Origin: Algivirga pacifica
GTDB lineage: Bacteria; Bacteroidota; Bacteroidia; Cytophagales; Flammeovirgaceae
Assembly (NCBI RefSeq): GCF_039543525.1
Contig: NZ_BAABJX010000039.1
Coordinates: 1 to 64,000 of the forward strand
Length of the DNA: 64,000 nucleotides
Direction: 5' to 3'
Shown: positions 33,345 through 42,873 of the stretch, piece by piece
Position numbering within the stretch: position 1 is the first letter of the stretch
How the letters are laid out: the number at the start of each line of letters is the position of its first letter
Translations under genes and position numbers: made by a program
The notes under the pieces: model-generated
The model's database searches: none
What the model was told of the DNA's origin: nothing
Seen by the model: the letters and a program-made list of their open reading frames with translations, nothing else

Positions 33345-34145
33345 ATGGGAGTTGTTAGAACTATAATCAAGTATGGATTAATTGTAGGTGCTTTTTTCAT
33401 TAGTGGAGCCAAAGGGTGGGGGCAGTCTTATCCTACAGAGCGTCAATGGAGTAGCCCTGCTTTATGGATGACTGTTGGAGGAGAGAAGGTGATCGATTCA
33501 ACGCAGCAGGTAGTAGTAGAGTTATCCACAAGGAGTTTTACTCCTTATAGCCATTTCAGTGCCTTTCCTGCAAGCTTATTTCACCTACAGGCGGCTTATC
33601 AGAGAAGTTTAACGAAGCGTTGGCGTATAGGAGGGAAAAGTCGTTGGAGGCAACGGGTGATGAATACTACTTGGCATAATGGAGTATTTATTGTTCATGA
33701 GGGAAAGATTGCTTCCTTAACATTATTGAAAGAAGCTCATTATGAGTGGGTGTATTGGAAAGAAAGACCAACACAATCCTATGGTCGATTTATAGGTAGT
33801 ATGGCAGCACAGAAGTCTTTTCTATGGAGAGATAAGCCTATGATGCATGAACTGAAAGCAGAGCTGTTTATCCATCATAAGGATCAGTATGCAACCTATC
33901 GTAAAATTGATCAGGCTCGCTTGGGATATACGTTATATTATGACCTTCCTAAGGTGCGATTAGGAGTGTCATTAGCCACCAATAATCGTTACTCTTTTGC
34001 ATTGGGGAGTATTAGGCCTGTATATGATGAGGAAGGAAATATTGCCTTAGGGGAAAATGGAGAGGAGTTATATGAGGAGATTCCAGATCGAAATATAAAT
34101 GCTATTCAACCTTATGTGGGGGTGTCTATGCAGTGGAATTTATAG
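33345..34145 (+). CDS. exported protein of unknown function, possibly outer-membrane barrel
   Basis: 266 aa from the Met of MGVVRTIIKYGLIVGAFFIS, which begins a cleaner signal peptide (cleavage near GWGQ); a start 8 codons earlier at 33321 is also possible. The mature part has alternating strands rich in Tyr, Trp and Arg (SKRWRIGGKSRWRQRVMN, YTLYYDLPKVRLGVSLATNNRYSFALGSIRP) and ends GVSMQWNL, a typical outer-membrane barrel terminus with a near-terminal aromatic. Function unknown. Confidence 0.68.
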   Translation: MGVVRTIIKYGLIVGAFFISGAKGWGQSYPTERQWSSPALWMTVGGEKVIDSTQQVVVELSTRSFTPYSHFSAFPASLFHLQAAYQRSLTKRWRIGGKSRWRQRVMNTTWHNGVFIVHEGKIASLTLLKEAHYEWVYWKERPTQSYGRFIGSMAAQKSFLWRDKPMMHELKAELFIHHKDQYATYRKIDQARLGYTLYYDLPKVRLGVSLATNNRYSFALGSIRPVYDEEGNIALGENGEELYEEIPDRNINAIQPYVGVSMQWNL

Positions 34146-34153
34146 TTGATGTT

Positions 34154-34259
34154 GAAGAATGAAAAGTAATAGGTAAAAGGTAAAAGGTAAAAGGTAATAG
34201 GTAATAGGTAAAAGATATAAAAGAGTTTAATTTTATCCTTTATCCTTTATCCTTCAACC
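34154..34259. repeat. heptanucleotide array (AAAAGGT and TTTATCC types)
   Basis: Nine units of AAAAGGT/AATAGGT/GAAGAAT type (34154-34216) and four of TTTATCC/TTCAACC type (34232-34259), in register, separated by about 15 bp. The array starts 9 bp after the upstream stop codon. Confidence 0.85.
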
Positions 34260-34361
34260 TAATACTGACCTCTCAGATTATTATTTATAAATGAAAGTCA
34301 CTTTTTTTTAAAAGATATACCTAGAACTTGCACCGAAACACAAGATAAATAACAATACATT

Positions 34362-35672
34362 ATGATCGCAATTATTGGCGGAGGGATATCAGGCTTATCA
34401 GCTGCTTACCATTTAAAGAAAAAAGGAATTCAATGCAAACTGTTTGAGGCTTCCTCTAAGGTAGGAGGGAAAATTAGCACTCTTAAGGAAGGAGCTTACC
34501 TGTTTGAGGAAGGACCTAACTCCTTATTGCTTCATGAGGAGCATTTAGCCTTTATGGAAGAAATAGGGTTAAAAGAAGAGTTATTAAGGGCGGCGGAAGT
34601 GAACAAAAATCGTTTTGTCTTTAAAAAAGGAGGATATCAAAAGCTACCATCCTCTCCGCCGTCACTGTTGTTTGGTGATTTCTTTAGTTGGGGAACCAAG
34701 CTAGCGGTATTGACAGAGGCATTTAGGAAAAGTAAAGCCCCCAAGAAAGGGAAGGAAAGTGTAGCAGACTTCTTTAGAAGAAGATTTAATCAGGAGATTG
34801 TAGACTATGCGGTCAATCCATTCATTAGTGGGATTTATTCGGGTGATCCAGAGCAATTACTTATAGATCTTACTTTTCCTAGTATGGCTAATGCTGAACG
34901 GGAACATGGGTCGATCATTAAGGGGATGATGAAGAATAAAGGAAGTATTCAGCGTAAAGCTACTTATAGTTTTAAGGAAGGAATGCAGACCTTATCGGAT
35001 CAATTGGTATCATTGCTGGATGATGTTGCCTTGAATACCCCTGTAAAGTCGGTTAAGAAGGTAGGGGAGCAATATGATGTGGTTACCGCTCAAGGAACAG
35101 AGCGATTTGATAAAATAGTGTTCAGTGTTCCGGCTAGTGTGGTGGCTAATTTATTGGAAGATCTCTATCCACATTTGGCCTTCACTTTGAGACATATTAA
35201 TTACGCTCCCATGTGTTGTGTACATTCTGTTTTTAAGAAAAAGGATGTAGGCTATGAGTTGGATGGGTTTGGAGGATTGCATCCCCAAAAAGAAGGATTA
35301 TTTACTTCTGGGAGTATCTGGTCAAGTTGTATTTTCCCTGATCGTGCCCCAGGTGATGAGGTATTGTTGACCACTTTTGTTGGAGGAATGCAGAATATTC
35401 CAAGTACGGAGTTGTCTGATGATGAGATCATGGAACGTACAACTCAGGAGCTGAATGAAATCTATCATATTAGTGGCGCACCTGTATTACAGCGAATGAC
35501 GCGTTGGGAGCAGGCGATTCCTCAACGAGACCAAAGGTTGTTGGAAGTACAGGAAGCTTTAAAGGATATCAATGAGGACCATCTTTACTTCAATGCCAAC
35601 TGGAAGGAAGGAGTGTCAGTTATTGATTGTATTGAGAGTGGCAAAGCGCTAGCCACTCGATTAACAGACTAG
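34362..35672 (+). CDS. hemY: HemY-type protoporphyrinogen/coproporphyrinogen oxidase
   Basis: 436 aa FAD enzyme of haem synthesis. Dinucleotide motif IAIIGGGISGLSAAYHL at 2-18, FEASSKVGGKI, the substrate-side GAYLFEEGPNSLL, and VVNP-type segment DYAVNPFISGIYSGDP are the hallmarks of HemY/HemG-type oxidases. It is shorter than some HemY proteins (about 460 aa) but complete from the N-terminal Rossmann motif to the ALATRL end. It oxidises protoporphyrinogen or coproporphyrinogen with O2; which of the two is not decided by sequence. No other haem gene is adjacent. Confidence 0.9.
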   Translation: MIAIIGGGISGLSAAYHLKKKGIQCKLFEASSKVGGKISTLKEGAYLFEEGPNSLLLHEEHLAFMEEIGLKEELLRAAEVNKNRFVFKKGGYQKLPSSPPSLLFGDFFSWGTKLAVLTEAFRKSKAPKKGKESVADFFRRRFNQEIVDYAVNPFISGIYSGDPEQLLIDLTFPSMANAEREHGSIIKGMMKNKGSIQRKATYSFKEGMQTLSDQLVSLLDDVALNTPVKSVKKVGEQYDVVTAQGTERFDKIVFSVPASVVANLLEDLYPHLAFTLRHINYAPMCCVHSVFKKKDVGYELDGFGGLHPQKEGLFTSGSIWSSCIFPDRAPGDEVLLTTFVGGMQNIPSTELSDDEIMERTTQELNEIYHISGAPVLQRMTRWEQAIPQRDQRLLEVQEALKDINEDHLYFNANWKEGVSVIDCIESGKALATRLTD

Positions 35673-35681
35673 CAAGTTTAT

Positions 35682-35864
35682 GTTGAGGCGGCTTACGCCG
35701 CTAGTTGAGTAGCGCTGTGCGCTGTTGAGTTTCACCTTCGGTGAGTTGAGAAATCTTTCCAAAGGTAGCATAAACTCCACCTTCCAAGGTTAAGTCTCAA
35801 CTCACCGAAGGTGAAACTCAACAAAGCGAAGCTTTTCTCAACCAGCGGCGTAAGCCGCCTCAAC
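35682..35864. repeat. family A hairpin array A3
   Basis: A 183-bp foldback array between convergent hemY and carB. Left: GTTGAG with GCGGC-TTAC-GCCGC, AGCGC-TGT-GCGCT and TCACC-TTC-GGTGA. Right: CTCAAC with TCACC-GAA-GGTGA, AAAGC-GAA-GCTTT and GCGGC-GTAA-GCCGC. Here the first and third hairpins match their partners while the middle pair differs. A 45-bp unstructured centre separates the arms. It abuts the terminator at 35865. Confidence 0.9.
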
Positions 35865-35908
35865 AAAAAAGCAGCATCCCAAAAGAATCGGGATGCTGCT
35901 TTTATTAT
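35865..35908. terminator. bidirectional terminator between hemY and carB
   Basis: GCAGCATCCC pairs with GGGATGCTGC around a 9-nt loop, with six A on one side and a T-rich tail on the other. It serves carB on the minus strand and hemY on the plus. Confidence 0.88.
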
Positions 35909-35925
35909 TTATAACCTGTACCAGA

Positions 35926-38739
35926 TTAACGGCTCAAGTATAAGTTTCTATCCTTGTAAACCTTACGGAAGAATGGATCTTTCAAATCGTCGATGAAGTA
36001 GATTGCCTCACCAGTTGATTTCATTTCTGGACCCAACTCTTTGTTTACGTTAGGGAATTTCTCGAAAGAGAATACCGGAATCTTGATGGCATATCCTTTC
36101 TTCACCGGTTTGAAGTCAAAGTCAGTAACTTTCTTCGAACCGATCATCACCTTCGTCGCATAGTTTACATATGGCTCCTGGTATGCTTTACAGATGAATG
36201 GAACCGTTCTGGAAGCTCTAGGGTTAGCCTCGATGATATATACCTTATCGTCTTTGATAGCGAACTGAATGTTGATCAGACCTTTCGTTTTCAAAGCAAC
36301 GGCGATCTTTTTTGTATAATCTTCGATTTGCTCCAATACCAAGTCTCCTAAGTTGTATGGAGGAAGTACTGCATAAGAGTCTCCTGAGTGGATACCAGCA
36401 GGCTCGATGTGCTGCATTACACCAACGATGTGTACGTTCTCACCGTCACAGATTGCATCTGCTTCCGCTTCGATGGCGCCATCCAGGTAGTGGTCCAAAA
36501 GAACCTTGTTTCCAGGGATCGCTTTCAGTGTATCTACGATGTGATCTTCCAACTCTTTTTCGTTGATAACGATCTTCATCTGCTGTCCACCCAATACATA
36601 AGAAGGTCTTACCAACAATGGGAAACCAAGGTCTTGGCAGATCTCCAATGCCTGGTCTGCTGTCTCTACAGTAGCAAATTCAGGGTAAGGGATGTTATTT
36701 TCTTTTAGTAGGGTAGAGAAGCTACCTCTGTCTTCTGCAAGGTCAAGTGCTTTGTAGCTTGTACCCATGATTGGAATGCCGTAACGTTCCAATTTTTCGG
36801 CAAGCTTCAAGGCTGTTTGTCCACCTAGCTGAACAATTACCCCTTCTGGTTTCTCATGAAGGATGATATCGTAGATGTGCTCCCAGAATACAGGCTCAAA
36901 GTATAGCTTGTCAGAGATATCAAAGTCAGTAGAAACCGTCTCAGGGTTACAGTTGATCATGATTGTCTCGTAACCTTCTTCTTTAGAAGCCAATACACCG
37001 TGTACACAGCAGTAGTCAAACTCAATACCTTGTCCGATACGGTTAGGACCAGCACCTAGTACGATGATTTTCTTCTTGTCAGAAGCTTCTGATTCGTTTT
37101 CCTCATCAAAACAAGAGTAGTAGTATGGTGTCTGTGCTTCGAATTCAGCCGCACAAGTATCTACCAGCTTCCATGTACGTTTTACACCCATCTTGTGGCG
37201 AAGGTCGAATACTTCACTCTCCTTTGCGCCAACAATGTGTGCAATTTGTCTATCTGCAAACCCTTTCTGTTTCGCTTCTATCATAAGCTCCTTCGGAAGG
37301 GTATCCAGTTTATATTTCTCGATTTCTTTTTCAGTCAAAAGAATGTCAAGTACTTCTCTTAGGAACCATTTGTCGATCTTAGTGATCTCACGAACGGTTC
37401 TCATAGCGATACCCAGTTTCAAGGCATCGTAGATGTGGAATAGACGATCCCAGCTTGGATTGGCAAGGCTATAAAGCAATTGCTCTCTGTCCTTCACTTC
37501 TTTACCGTCAGCACCTAGACCATTTCTTCCAATCTCAAGAGACTGACATGCTTTTTGTAGGGCTTCCTGGAAAGTACGTCCAATACCCATAACCTCACCT
37601 ACCGCTTTCATCTGTAGGCCTAGTTTAGTATCAGATCCTTTAAACTTATCGAAGTTCCAACGAGGGATTTTTACGATTACATAGTCCAAGGCAGGCTCGA
37701 AGTATGCAGAAGTGGTACCTGTGATCGCATTGTTAAGCTCATCCAAGTTGTAACCGATTGCCAATTTTGCAGCGATTTTTGCAATTGGATATCCTGTTGC
37801 CTTAGAAGCCAAGGCTGATGAACGAGATACACGAGGGTTGATCTCGATACCAATGATGTCGTCGTTTTCTGGGTTTACAGAGAACTGTACGTTACATCCA
37901 CCTGCAAACTGACCGATACCGTTCATCATCATGATAGCCATACTACGCATGCGTTGGTATACCGTGTCTGGAAGTGTTTGGGCTGGTGCAACCGTGATAG
38001 AATCTCCGGTGTGAACGCCCATAGGGTCAAAGTTCTCAATAGAACAGATGATGATCACGTTTCCGGCATCATCTCTAAGAAGCTCTAGCTCGTACTCTTT
38101 CCATCCTAGGATACTTTGCTCTACCAATACTTCGTGTACTGGAGACATATGAAGACCTCTGTTCAAGGCTGCGTCAAACTCTTCTTCAGAGTTTACGAAA
38201 CCTCCACCAGTACCTCCAAGGGTAAAGGAAGGACGAATTACCAATGGGAAACCGATTTCCTGAGCGATCTCTTTTCCTTCAAGGAAAGATTTTGCAGTAC
38301 GTCCTTTACAAACGCCTACTCCCAGCTCAATCATTTTGTGACGGAACTTCTCACGGTCCTCAGTAACTTGGATGGCATCAATATCTACACCGATGATTTC
38401 CACGCCATAATCTTCCCAGATACCTGCTTCCTGACACTCGATAGCGAGGTTAAGCGCAGTCTGACCTCCCATAGTAGGAAGTACGGCATCGATCTGATGC
38501 TTTTCCAGAATTTCAATGATGGATTGTGGCTCGAGAGGCTTGAGATAGATATTATCGGCAGTGACGGAGTCCGTCATAATAGTGGCAGGATTGGAATTGA
38601 TTAGTGTAACTTCAATTCCTTCTTCTCTTAGAGATCGGGCTGCTTGAGAACCTGAATAGTCAAATTCACAGGCTTGGCCGATTACGATTGGACCACTCCC
38701 GATAATCAGTACAGAGTTGATGTGCGATTTTCTAGGCAT
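35926..38739 (-). CDS. carB: carbamoyl-phosphate synthase large subunit, short form
   Basis: 937 aa. Two carbamate-kinase-like ATP-grasp halves are recognisable: SVLIIGSGPIVIGQACEFDYSG at the N-terminus and IIVLGAGPNRIGQGIEFDYCC near residue 560, each followed by ATP-grasp motifs (RPSFTLGGTGGG; RPSYVLGGQQM). It makes carbamoyl phosphate for pyrimidines and arginine with CarA. The E. coli protein has about 1073 residues. The missing part is the C-terminal MGS-like allosteric domain that binds UMP, IMP and ornithine, as in many Bacteroidota. Codons are highly biased. No carA is adjacent. Confidence 0.95.
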   Translation of the reverse strand: MPRKSHINSVLIIGSGPIVIGQACEFDYSGSQAARSLREEGIEVTLINSNPATIMTDSVTADNIYLKPLEPQSIIEILEKHQIDAVLPTMGGQTALNLAIECQEAGIWEDYGVEIIGVDIDAIQVTEDREKFRHKMIELGVGVCKGRTAKSFLEGKEIAQEIGFPLVIRPSFTLGGTGGGFVNSEEEFDAALNRGLHMSPVHEVLVEQSILGWKEYELELLRDDAGNVIIICSIENFDPMGVHTGDSITVAPAQTLPDTVYQRMRSMAIMMMNGIGQFAGGCNVQFSVNPENDDIIGIEINPRVSRSSALASKATGYPIAKIAAKLAIGYNLDELNNAITGTTSAYFEPALDYVIVKIPRWNFDKFKGSDTKLGLQMKAVGEVMGIGRTFQEALQKACQSLEIGRNGLGADGKEVKDREQLLYSLANPSWDRLFHIYDALKLGIAMRTVREITKIDKWFLREVLDILLTEKEIEKYKLDTLPKELMIEAKQKGFADRQIAHIVGAKESEVFDLRHKMGVKRTWKLVDTCAAEFEAQTPYYYSCFDEENESEASDKKKIIVLGAGPNRIGQGIEFDYCCVHGVLASKEEGYETIMINCNPETVSTDFDISDKLYFEPVFWEHIYDIILHEKPEGVIVQLGGQTALKLAEKLERYGIPIMGTSYKALDLAEDRGSFSTLLKENNIPYPEFATVETADQALEICQDLGFPLLVRPSYVLGGQQMKIVINEKELEDHIVDTLKAIPGNKVLLDHYLDGAIEAEADAICDGENVHIVGVMQHIEPAGIHSGDSYAVLPPYNLGDLVLEQIEDYTKKIAVALKTKGLINIQFAIKDDKVYIIEANPRASRTVPFICKAYQEPYVNYATKVMIGSKKVTDFDFKPVKKGYAIKIPVFSFEKFPNVNKELGPEMKSTGEAIYFIDDLKDPFFRKVYKDRNLYLSR

Positions 38740-38778
38740 TTCTTATATTTTAGCTGTTCTGTCTTTCTTATCGGGATG

Positions 38779-38786
38779 CAAAACTA
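38779..38786 (-). promoter_or_regulatory. Bacteroidota -7 box of carB
   Basis: On the minus strand this reads TAGTTTTG, a full TAnnTTTG match, 40 nt before the carB ATG. Confidence 0.5.
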
Positions 38787-38957
38787 AGGCATTTGTATAG
38801 AAAGATCATCATTTGAACTATGAAAATTTTAATAATTTATACAATCCTTTGAGAAACAGGTTGTTGAAATAGGTATACTTATTCAATATTTCTAAATATA
38901 AAGATCTACTTCTAAAGTTGTGGTGATAAACGTCGCTTTATTTTGCGTAAAGGGTAT

Positions 38958-38982
38958 AAAAAAACCTCCCAATAGGGAGGCT
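38958..38982 (-). terminator. rho-independent terminator of the AGCS symporter
   Basis: On the minus strand GCCTCCC-TATT-GGGAGG is followed by seven T, just past the symporter stop. Confidence 0.8.
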
Positions 38983-38988
38983 TATATT

Positions 38989-40797
38989 TTATGCTTTTTC
39001 TTTAGAGAGCTTTCTTTTTTTTTCTTCTGGCCACTCTTGCTCAAAGTCACTCCAGTAGTTGTCTACCGTTTCTTTCATCTCCTTGTGAAGAAGAAGGATA
39101 CCGATAAGGTTTGGAATGGTCATCAGTGCAATCGTGATTCCGGAAAGTGTCCAAATAACTGTTGTATCTGCAAAAGAAGCAAAGAAGAATGCGACTACAT
39201 ATACAATACGGAAAGGCAAGATACCTTTAGCACCAAATAGATAGGTGATGGCACGGTCGCCATAGTATGACCAAGAAATTGCTGTTGAGAAAGCAAACAA
39301 TAGTAGACCAATAGAAATGATATACTGTCCGTAATCCCCAAAGAAACTTCTCTTGAACGCTTCCGCTGTTAGTGGAGAACTGTGAAGAAGCGACTTACCT
39401 TGCATTACGATCGCTTGTTCTCCCGGTTTTAATGTACCGTCTTCCACAATTACTTTACCTGTGTAAGGAACTTGTGAACCATCTTCCTGCTCCAGATATA
39501 CAGTAATGTCTTCTGCAATCGAACGAGCATGTAGGATCGTCAGGGTATTGGTGATATTTCCGTCTTGTACGTTTAGAAGGCCAGAGAACATAGGTTCTTC
39601 ATGCTTTTCAGAAAGGTGGTCACCTAGCTTCAAACGATCCTCTTGAGAATCTTCGTACTGTTGTGCCATGATACTTACCTCTGAGAACTGAAAAGTATTT
39701 TCAAACTTTTCATTCCATACTCCTGAAGACAGAATGGTAAGTCCTGTGATCGTACAGATTACGATGGTATCAATAAATGGCTCCAAGATCGCCACCATAC
39801 CTTCTGATACAGGCTCGTGCGCTTTCGCAGAAGCGTGGGCGATAGGCGCAGAACCTTGTCCAGCTTCGTTGGAGAATAATCCTCTGTTTACCCCTCTGTT
39901 AAAGGCGTATGCAAATCCAGCACCCAAAAATCCACCTACTGCAGCAGTACCTGTAAATACATGAGCAAAGACGTCGACAAGGGAAGGAATAACGTTGTCA
40001 ATATTATAGAAGATTACAGAAAGTGCACCAATCAGGTAAATCAAGGCCATACCTGGGACTAATTTTTCTGTAATTTTTGCAATTCTTTGAATACCTCCGA
40101 TGATCACAAAACCAAGCAATACCGCCAATACGGCTCCCGTGTGCATGTGCTCAATACCAAAAGTAGCGTGTACAGAATCTGCAATACTTTTGATTTGTGG
40201 CAAACTACCTGTACCAAATGAGGAAAGTACGGTTGCGAATGCAAATACTGCAGCCATGCCAGCCATGATTTTCTTGCCCATTGCTTTGTTTTTACCAAAG
40301 ATCTTGAACTCCGCATTTTTCATATAGTACATTGGCCCACCGGCCATAGTGCCATCATCAGTCTTCTCTCTGTACTTGTGAGATAGGGTAACCTCTACAA
40401 ACTTGGTGGTCATACCAAGAAAAGCTGTAAAGATCATCCAAAATAGTGCGGCCGGTCCGCCTAGGTAAATAGCATAGGCCACTCCGGCGATATTCCCTGT
40501 CCCTACCGTACCAGAAAGGGCAGTAGCCAAAGCCTGAAAGTGAGAAGTATCTCCCTCATCATCAGCCTTATCATATTTACCACTAACGATCTTTAAAGCG
40601 TGTTTGAAATAGCGTAGTTGTGGAAATTTAAGGAATAACGTAAAAAATAAACCTGTGCCCAATAAGGCAAAGACAAACCAGTTTGAGCCTCCAATATAGC
40701 CATCAATGGTGCCTAATATTTCGTTGAGTGTTTCCATGCTAAAAGCATTAAGTAAAAGATGTTGATTGTTAGTACCTAGATACTCTAAAAGTTGCAT
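38989..40797 (-). CDS. sodium:amino-acid (alanine/glycine) symporter, AGCS family
   Basis: 602 aa; an alternative start at 40737 would give 582 aa. The N-terminal part has the AGCS motif (LATALSGTVGTGNIAGVA) and about ten transmembrane helices, with FVEVTLSHKYREK and FNRGVNRGLFSNEAGQGSAPIAHA as family signatures. It brings alanine or glycine into the cell with Na+. A soluble insert of about 125 residues (roughly 355-480, FQFSEVSIMAQQYEDSQEDRL through SPLTAEAFKRSFFGDYGQY) interrupts the last helices. Most AGCS proteins of 450-500 aa lack it. Highly biased codons. Confidence 0.92.
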   Translation of the reverse strand: MQLLEYLGTNNQHLLLNAFSMETLNEILGTIDGYIGGSNWFVFALLGTGLFFTLFLKFPQLRYFKHALKIVSGKYDKADDEGDTSHFQALATALSGTVGTGNIAGVAYAIYLGGPAALFWMIFTAFLGMTTKFVEVTLSHKYREKTDDGTMAGGPMYYMKNAEFKIFGKNKAMGKKIMAGMAAVFAFATVLSSFGTGSLPQIKSIADSVHATFGIEHMHTGAVLAVLLGFVIIGGIQRIAKITEKLVPGMALIYLIGALSVIFYNIDNVIPSLVDVFAHVFTGTAAVGGFLGAGFAYAFNRGVNRGLFSNEAGQGSAPIAHASAKAHEPVSEGMVAILEPFIDTIVICTITGLTILSSGVWNEKFENTFQFSEVSIMAQQYEDSQEDRLKLGDHLSEKHEEPMFSGLLNVQDGNITNTLTILHARSIAEDITVYLEQEDGSQVPYTGKVIVEDGTLKPGEQAIVMQGKSLLHSSPLTAEAFKRSFFGDYGQYIISIGLLLFAFSTAISWSYYGDRAITYLFGAKGILPFRIVYVVAFFFASFADTTVIWTLSGITIALMTIPNLIGILLLHKEMKETVDNYWSDFEQEWPEEKKRKLSKEKA

Positions 40798-41053
40798 AAC
40801 GTGTTATTTTACTGAAAAGTAGTCTGCTTCTCTAATTGGTAAAATGACGATTTTGTATAGTGATTTGATATAATCGAAAAATGCAAATTACCGATTTAAT
40901 ATGATTAAAGTAAGTTTTTGTTTGATTTTTGCCATATGTTGGGAAAATATACTAGGATTTTCTTCAATTCCCACAACTATTATTTAAAGTTGTTAACTTT
41001 TATGGATTTTAGGAGTTAGGCTTCTTGGAAGCTTTAATTGGAGATATGTTTCA

Positions 41054-41061
41054 TATTCTTG
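41054..41061 (+). promoter_or_regulatory. possible -7 box of the first SpoIIE phosphatase gene
   Basis: TATTCTTG, matching TAnnTTTG in 7 of 8 positions, 14 nt before the ATG. It would give a very short leader. Confidence 0.3.
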
Positions 41062-41074
41062 CTGCAAACAAATT

Positions 41075-42568
41075 ATGACCAAAATATTATCAGCGAAAAT
41101 GCTGGGCGTCCGTATACAGATGGTGGTGTTTACGGGCCTAATGATGTTGGTAAGCTTTTTTACCTATAGAAATTATCAGGAGAAAGTTGAACGAACCGAA
41201 AAGGAGGTATTATTGAACTTGTCGGCGATTGCCTACACCACGGCTTCCAATATTGATGGAGACAGGCATGAAAACCTAGTACAACGTTATCCTGAGAAAG
41301 ATGGGATCACAACATCCATTGAAGATAGTAGCTATTACCATATGCACCAGCAATTGAAAGAAGTGGTGCGAACACATCATTTGCAATCTGCAGTATATAC
41401 TTTAGTAAAAAAGGAAGAGCATTTTGAGTTTATCGTTACCTCTTCAGAAGATCCAGCCTTTCGACATCGATATGTGCAATATCCTATGGAGTTGAGAAGC
41501 CAGTTTGATCAAGGGGGAGTGTTAGGGGAGTATAGAACAGAAAATGGTGTTTGGTTGTCTGCCTTTGCGCCTATCAAGAATAGTGACAGGGAGGTGGTCG
41601 CTGTGATACAGGTAGATCAACGTTTCGAGTCATTTTTGGCAGAAGCAAGAATGCACTTATACCGTCAAGTAGCGATTAGTATTTCTATCGCCTTATTGAC
41701 TTGGGCTTTACTGTATTATTTTCTGACTAAAGTAATTTCCAAAGAAGAGGAAAATAAACAGCAACTGATCTCTTATGTACAACTTACAGAAAAGCAGCAT
41801 CGCAATATCTTGAATAGTATTACCTATGCGGAGCGTTTGCAGCGCTCCTTGATGCCTGATGAGGTCACGTTACAACAACAACTTCCCAAAACCTATTTAT
41901 TGTATAAAAGCAAAGATAAGGTTAGTGGTGATTTTCCTTGGTATTATCCTATTCCAGGTACAAATGAGATTTTATTGGCAGCAGTAGATTGCACAGGACA
42001 TGGTGTGCCTGGAGCGTTATTGTCTATTATGGGACATTTTATGTTGAATGATATTGTGATGAGTCATCAGATTCATCAGCCCGATCTCATATTATTGGCT
42101 TTGCATCATAGTGTTATCAATGCGTTGGGACAGGATAGGGAGTGCAGTATGTCCAATGATGGAATGGACATCGCTATGCTCAAGTTGAATCTTACGGATG
42201 GTACATTCCAGTATGCAGGAGCCAATAGACCATTGTACTGGATGAGAGAAGGAAAGATAGAAACCATAAAAGGAAGCAGACGTCCTGTAGGAGGAATGCA
42301 GTATCAGAAAAAGCCGTTGGAGTATCTTTTATTTGAAGGGGAAGCTCAAAAAGGAGATTCTTTTCATTTGACTTCTGATGGGTTTCAAGATCAGATAGGG
42401 GGTAATAAAGGTAGAAGGTTTATGACCAAGAGAGTCAAAAGTTCTTTGGAGTTAATGTCAGAAACGCCTATACAATTATACAGTCAGCATCTGGAAGCAT
42501 TGTTTGAGGAATGGAGAGCAGAAGAAAAACAGCTAGATGATGTGCTGATGATAGGCGTGCAGCTTTAG
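41075..42568 (+). CDS. membrane-bound SpoIIE-type PP2C phosphatase (1)
   Basis: 497 aa. A transmembrane helix at about 10-28, a periplasmic sensor region to about 205, a second helix (about 206-226, ISISIALLTWALLYYFL), a short coiled coil, then a SpoIIE/RsbU phosphatase domain from about 280. Metal-binding acidic residues are visible in VSGDFPWYY, AAVDCTGHGVPGA, GMDIAML and LDDVLMIGV. It dephosphorylates serine/threonine sites on anti-sigma antagonist or SiaC-like proteins (the DUF1987 protein at 19.4 kb is a candidate). The sensor has no recognisable ligand motif. Monocistronic. Confidence 0.9.
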   Translation: MTKILSAKMLGVRIQMVVFTGLMMLVSFFTYRNYQEKVERTEKEVLLNLSAIAYTTASNIDGDRHENLVQRYPEKDGITTSIEDSSYYHMHQQLKEVVRTHHLQSAVYTLVKKEEHFEFIVTSSEDPAFRHRYVQYPMELRSQFDQGGVLGEYRTENGVWLSAFAPIKNSDREVVAVIQVDQRFESFLAEARMHLYRQVAISISIALLTWALLYYFLTKVISKEEENKQQLISYVQLTEKQHRNILNSITYAERLQRSLMPDEVTLQQQLPKTYLLYKSKDKVSGDFPWYYPIPGTNEILLAAVDCTGHGVPGALLSIMGHFMLNDIVMSHQIHQPDLILLALHHSVINALGQDRECSMSNDGMDIAMLKLNLTDGTFQYAGANRPLYWMREGKIETIKGSRRPVGGMQYQKKPLEYLLFEGEAQKGDSFHLTSDGFQDQIGGNKGRRFMTKRVKSSLELMSETPIQLYSQHLEALFEEWRAEEKQLDDVLMIGVQL

Positions 42569-42607
42569 TCGCAGGTTTATTCGACATAATGAAATATCAA
42601 TAATCAA

Positions 42608-42852
42608 TAGACTTTATCACGGTTAGTTTCGTATGGGTAGAAAATATGCTCCTAGTTCAAGAGTTCAGTATTGATAGGAGGGACGACTATTAATACGCTC
42701 TTGGACTAGCGCAGTACGCATTAGACTTGACTGAGGTAGTAAATCGCTTGGTCCAAGAGCAATTCCGTACTCGTACCTCGTTCGGAATTTGAACTCTTGA
42801 ACCAGTTCACTACTTTTCCCTGCTTATAAACAATTAATCGTGATAAACTCTA
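42608..42852. repeat. inverted-repeat (MITE-like) element
   Basis: A 245-bp element bounded by TAGACTTTATCACGGTTA and its near-complement TAATCGTGATAAACTCTA (16 of 18). Inside are two further inverted pairs, GTTCAAGAGTTCA with TGAACTCTTGAAC and GCTCTTGGACTAGCG with CGCTTGGTCCAAGAGC, so it can form a multi-branched cruciform. An exact copy of the right-end sequence, TAACCGTGATAAAGTCTA, lies at 45105-45122. No coding capacity. It fills most of the 305-bp gap before the polyferredoxin gene. Confidence 0.75.
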
Positions 42853-42873
42853 ATAAAGAATAAAAACAGATTC

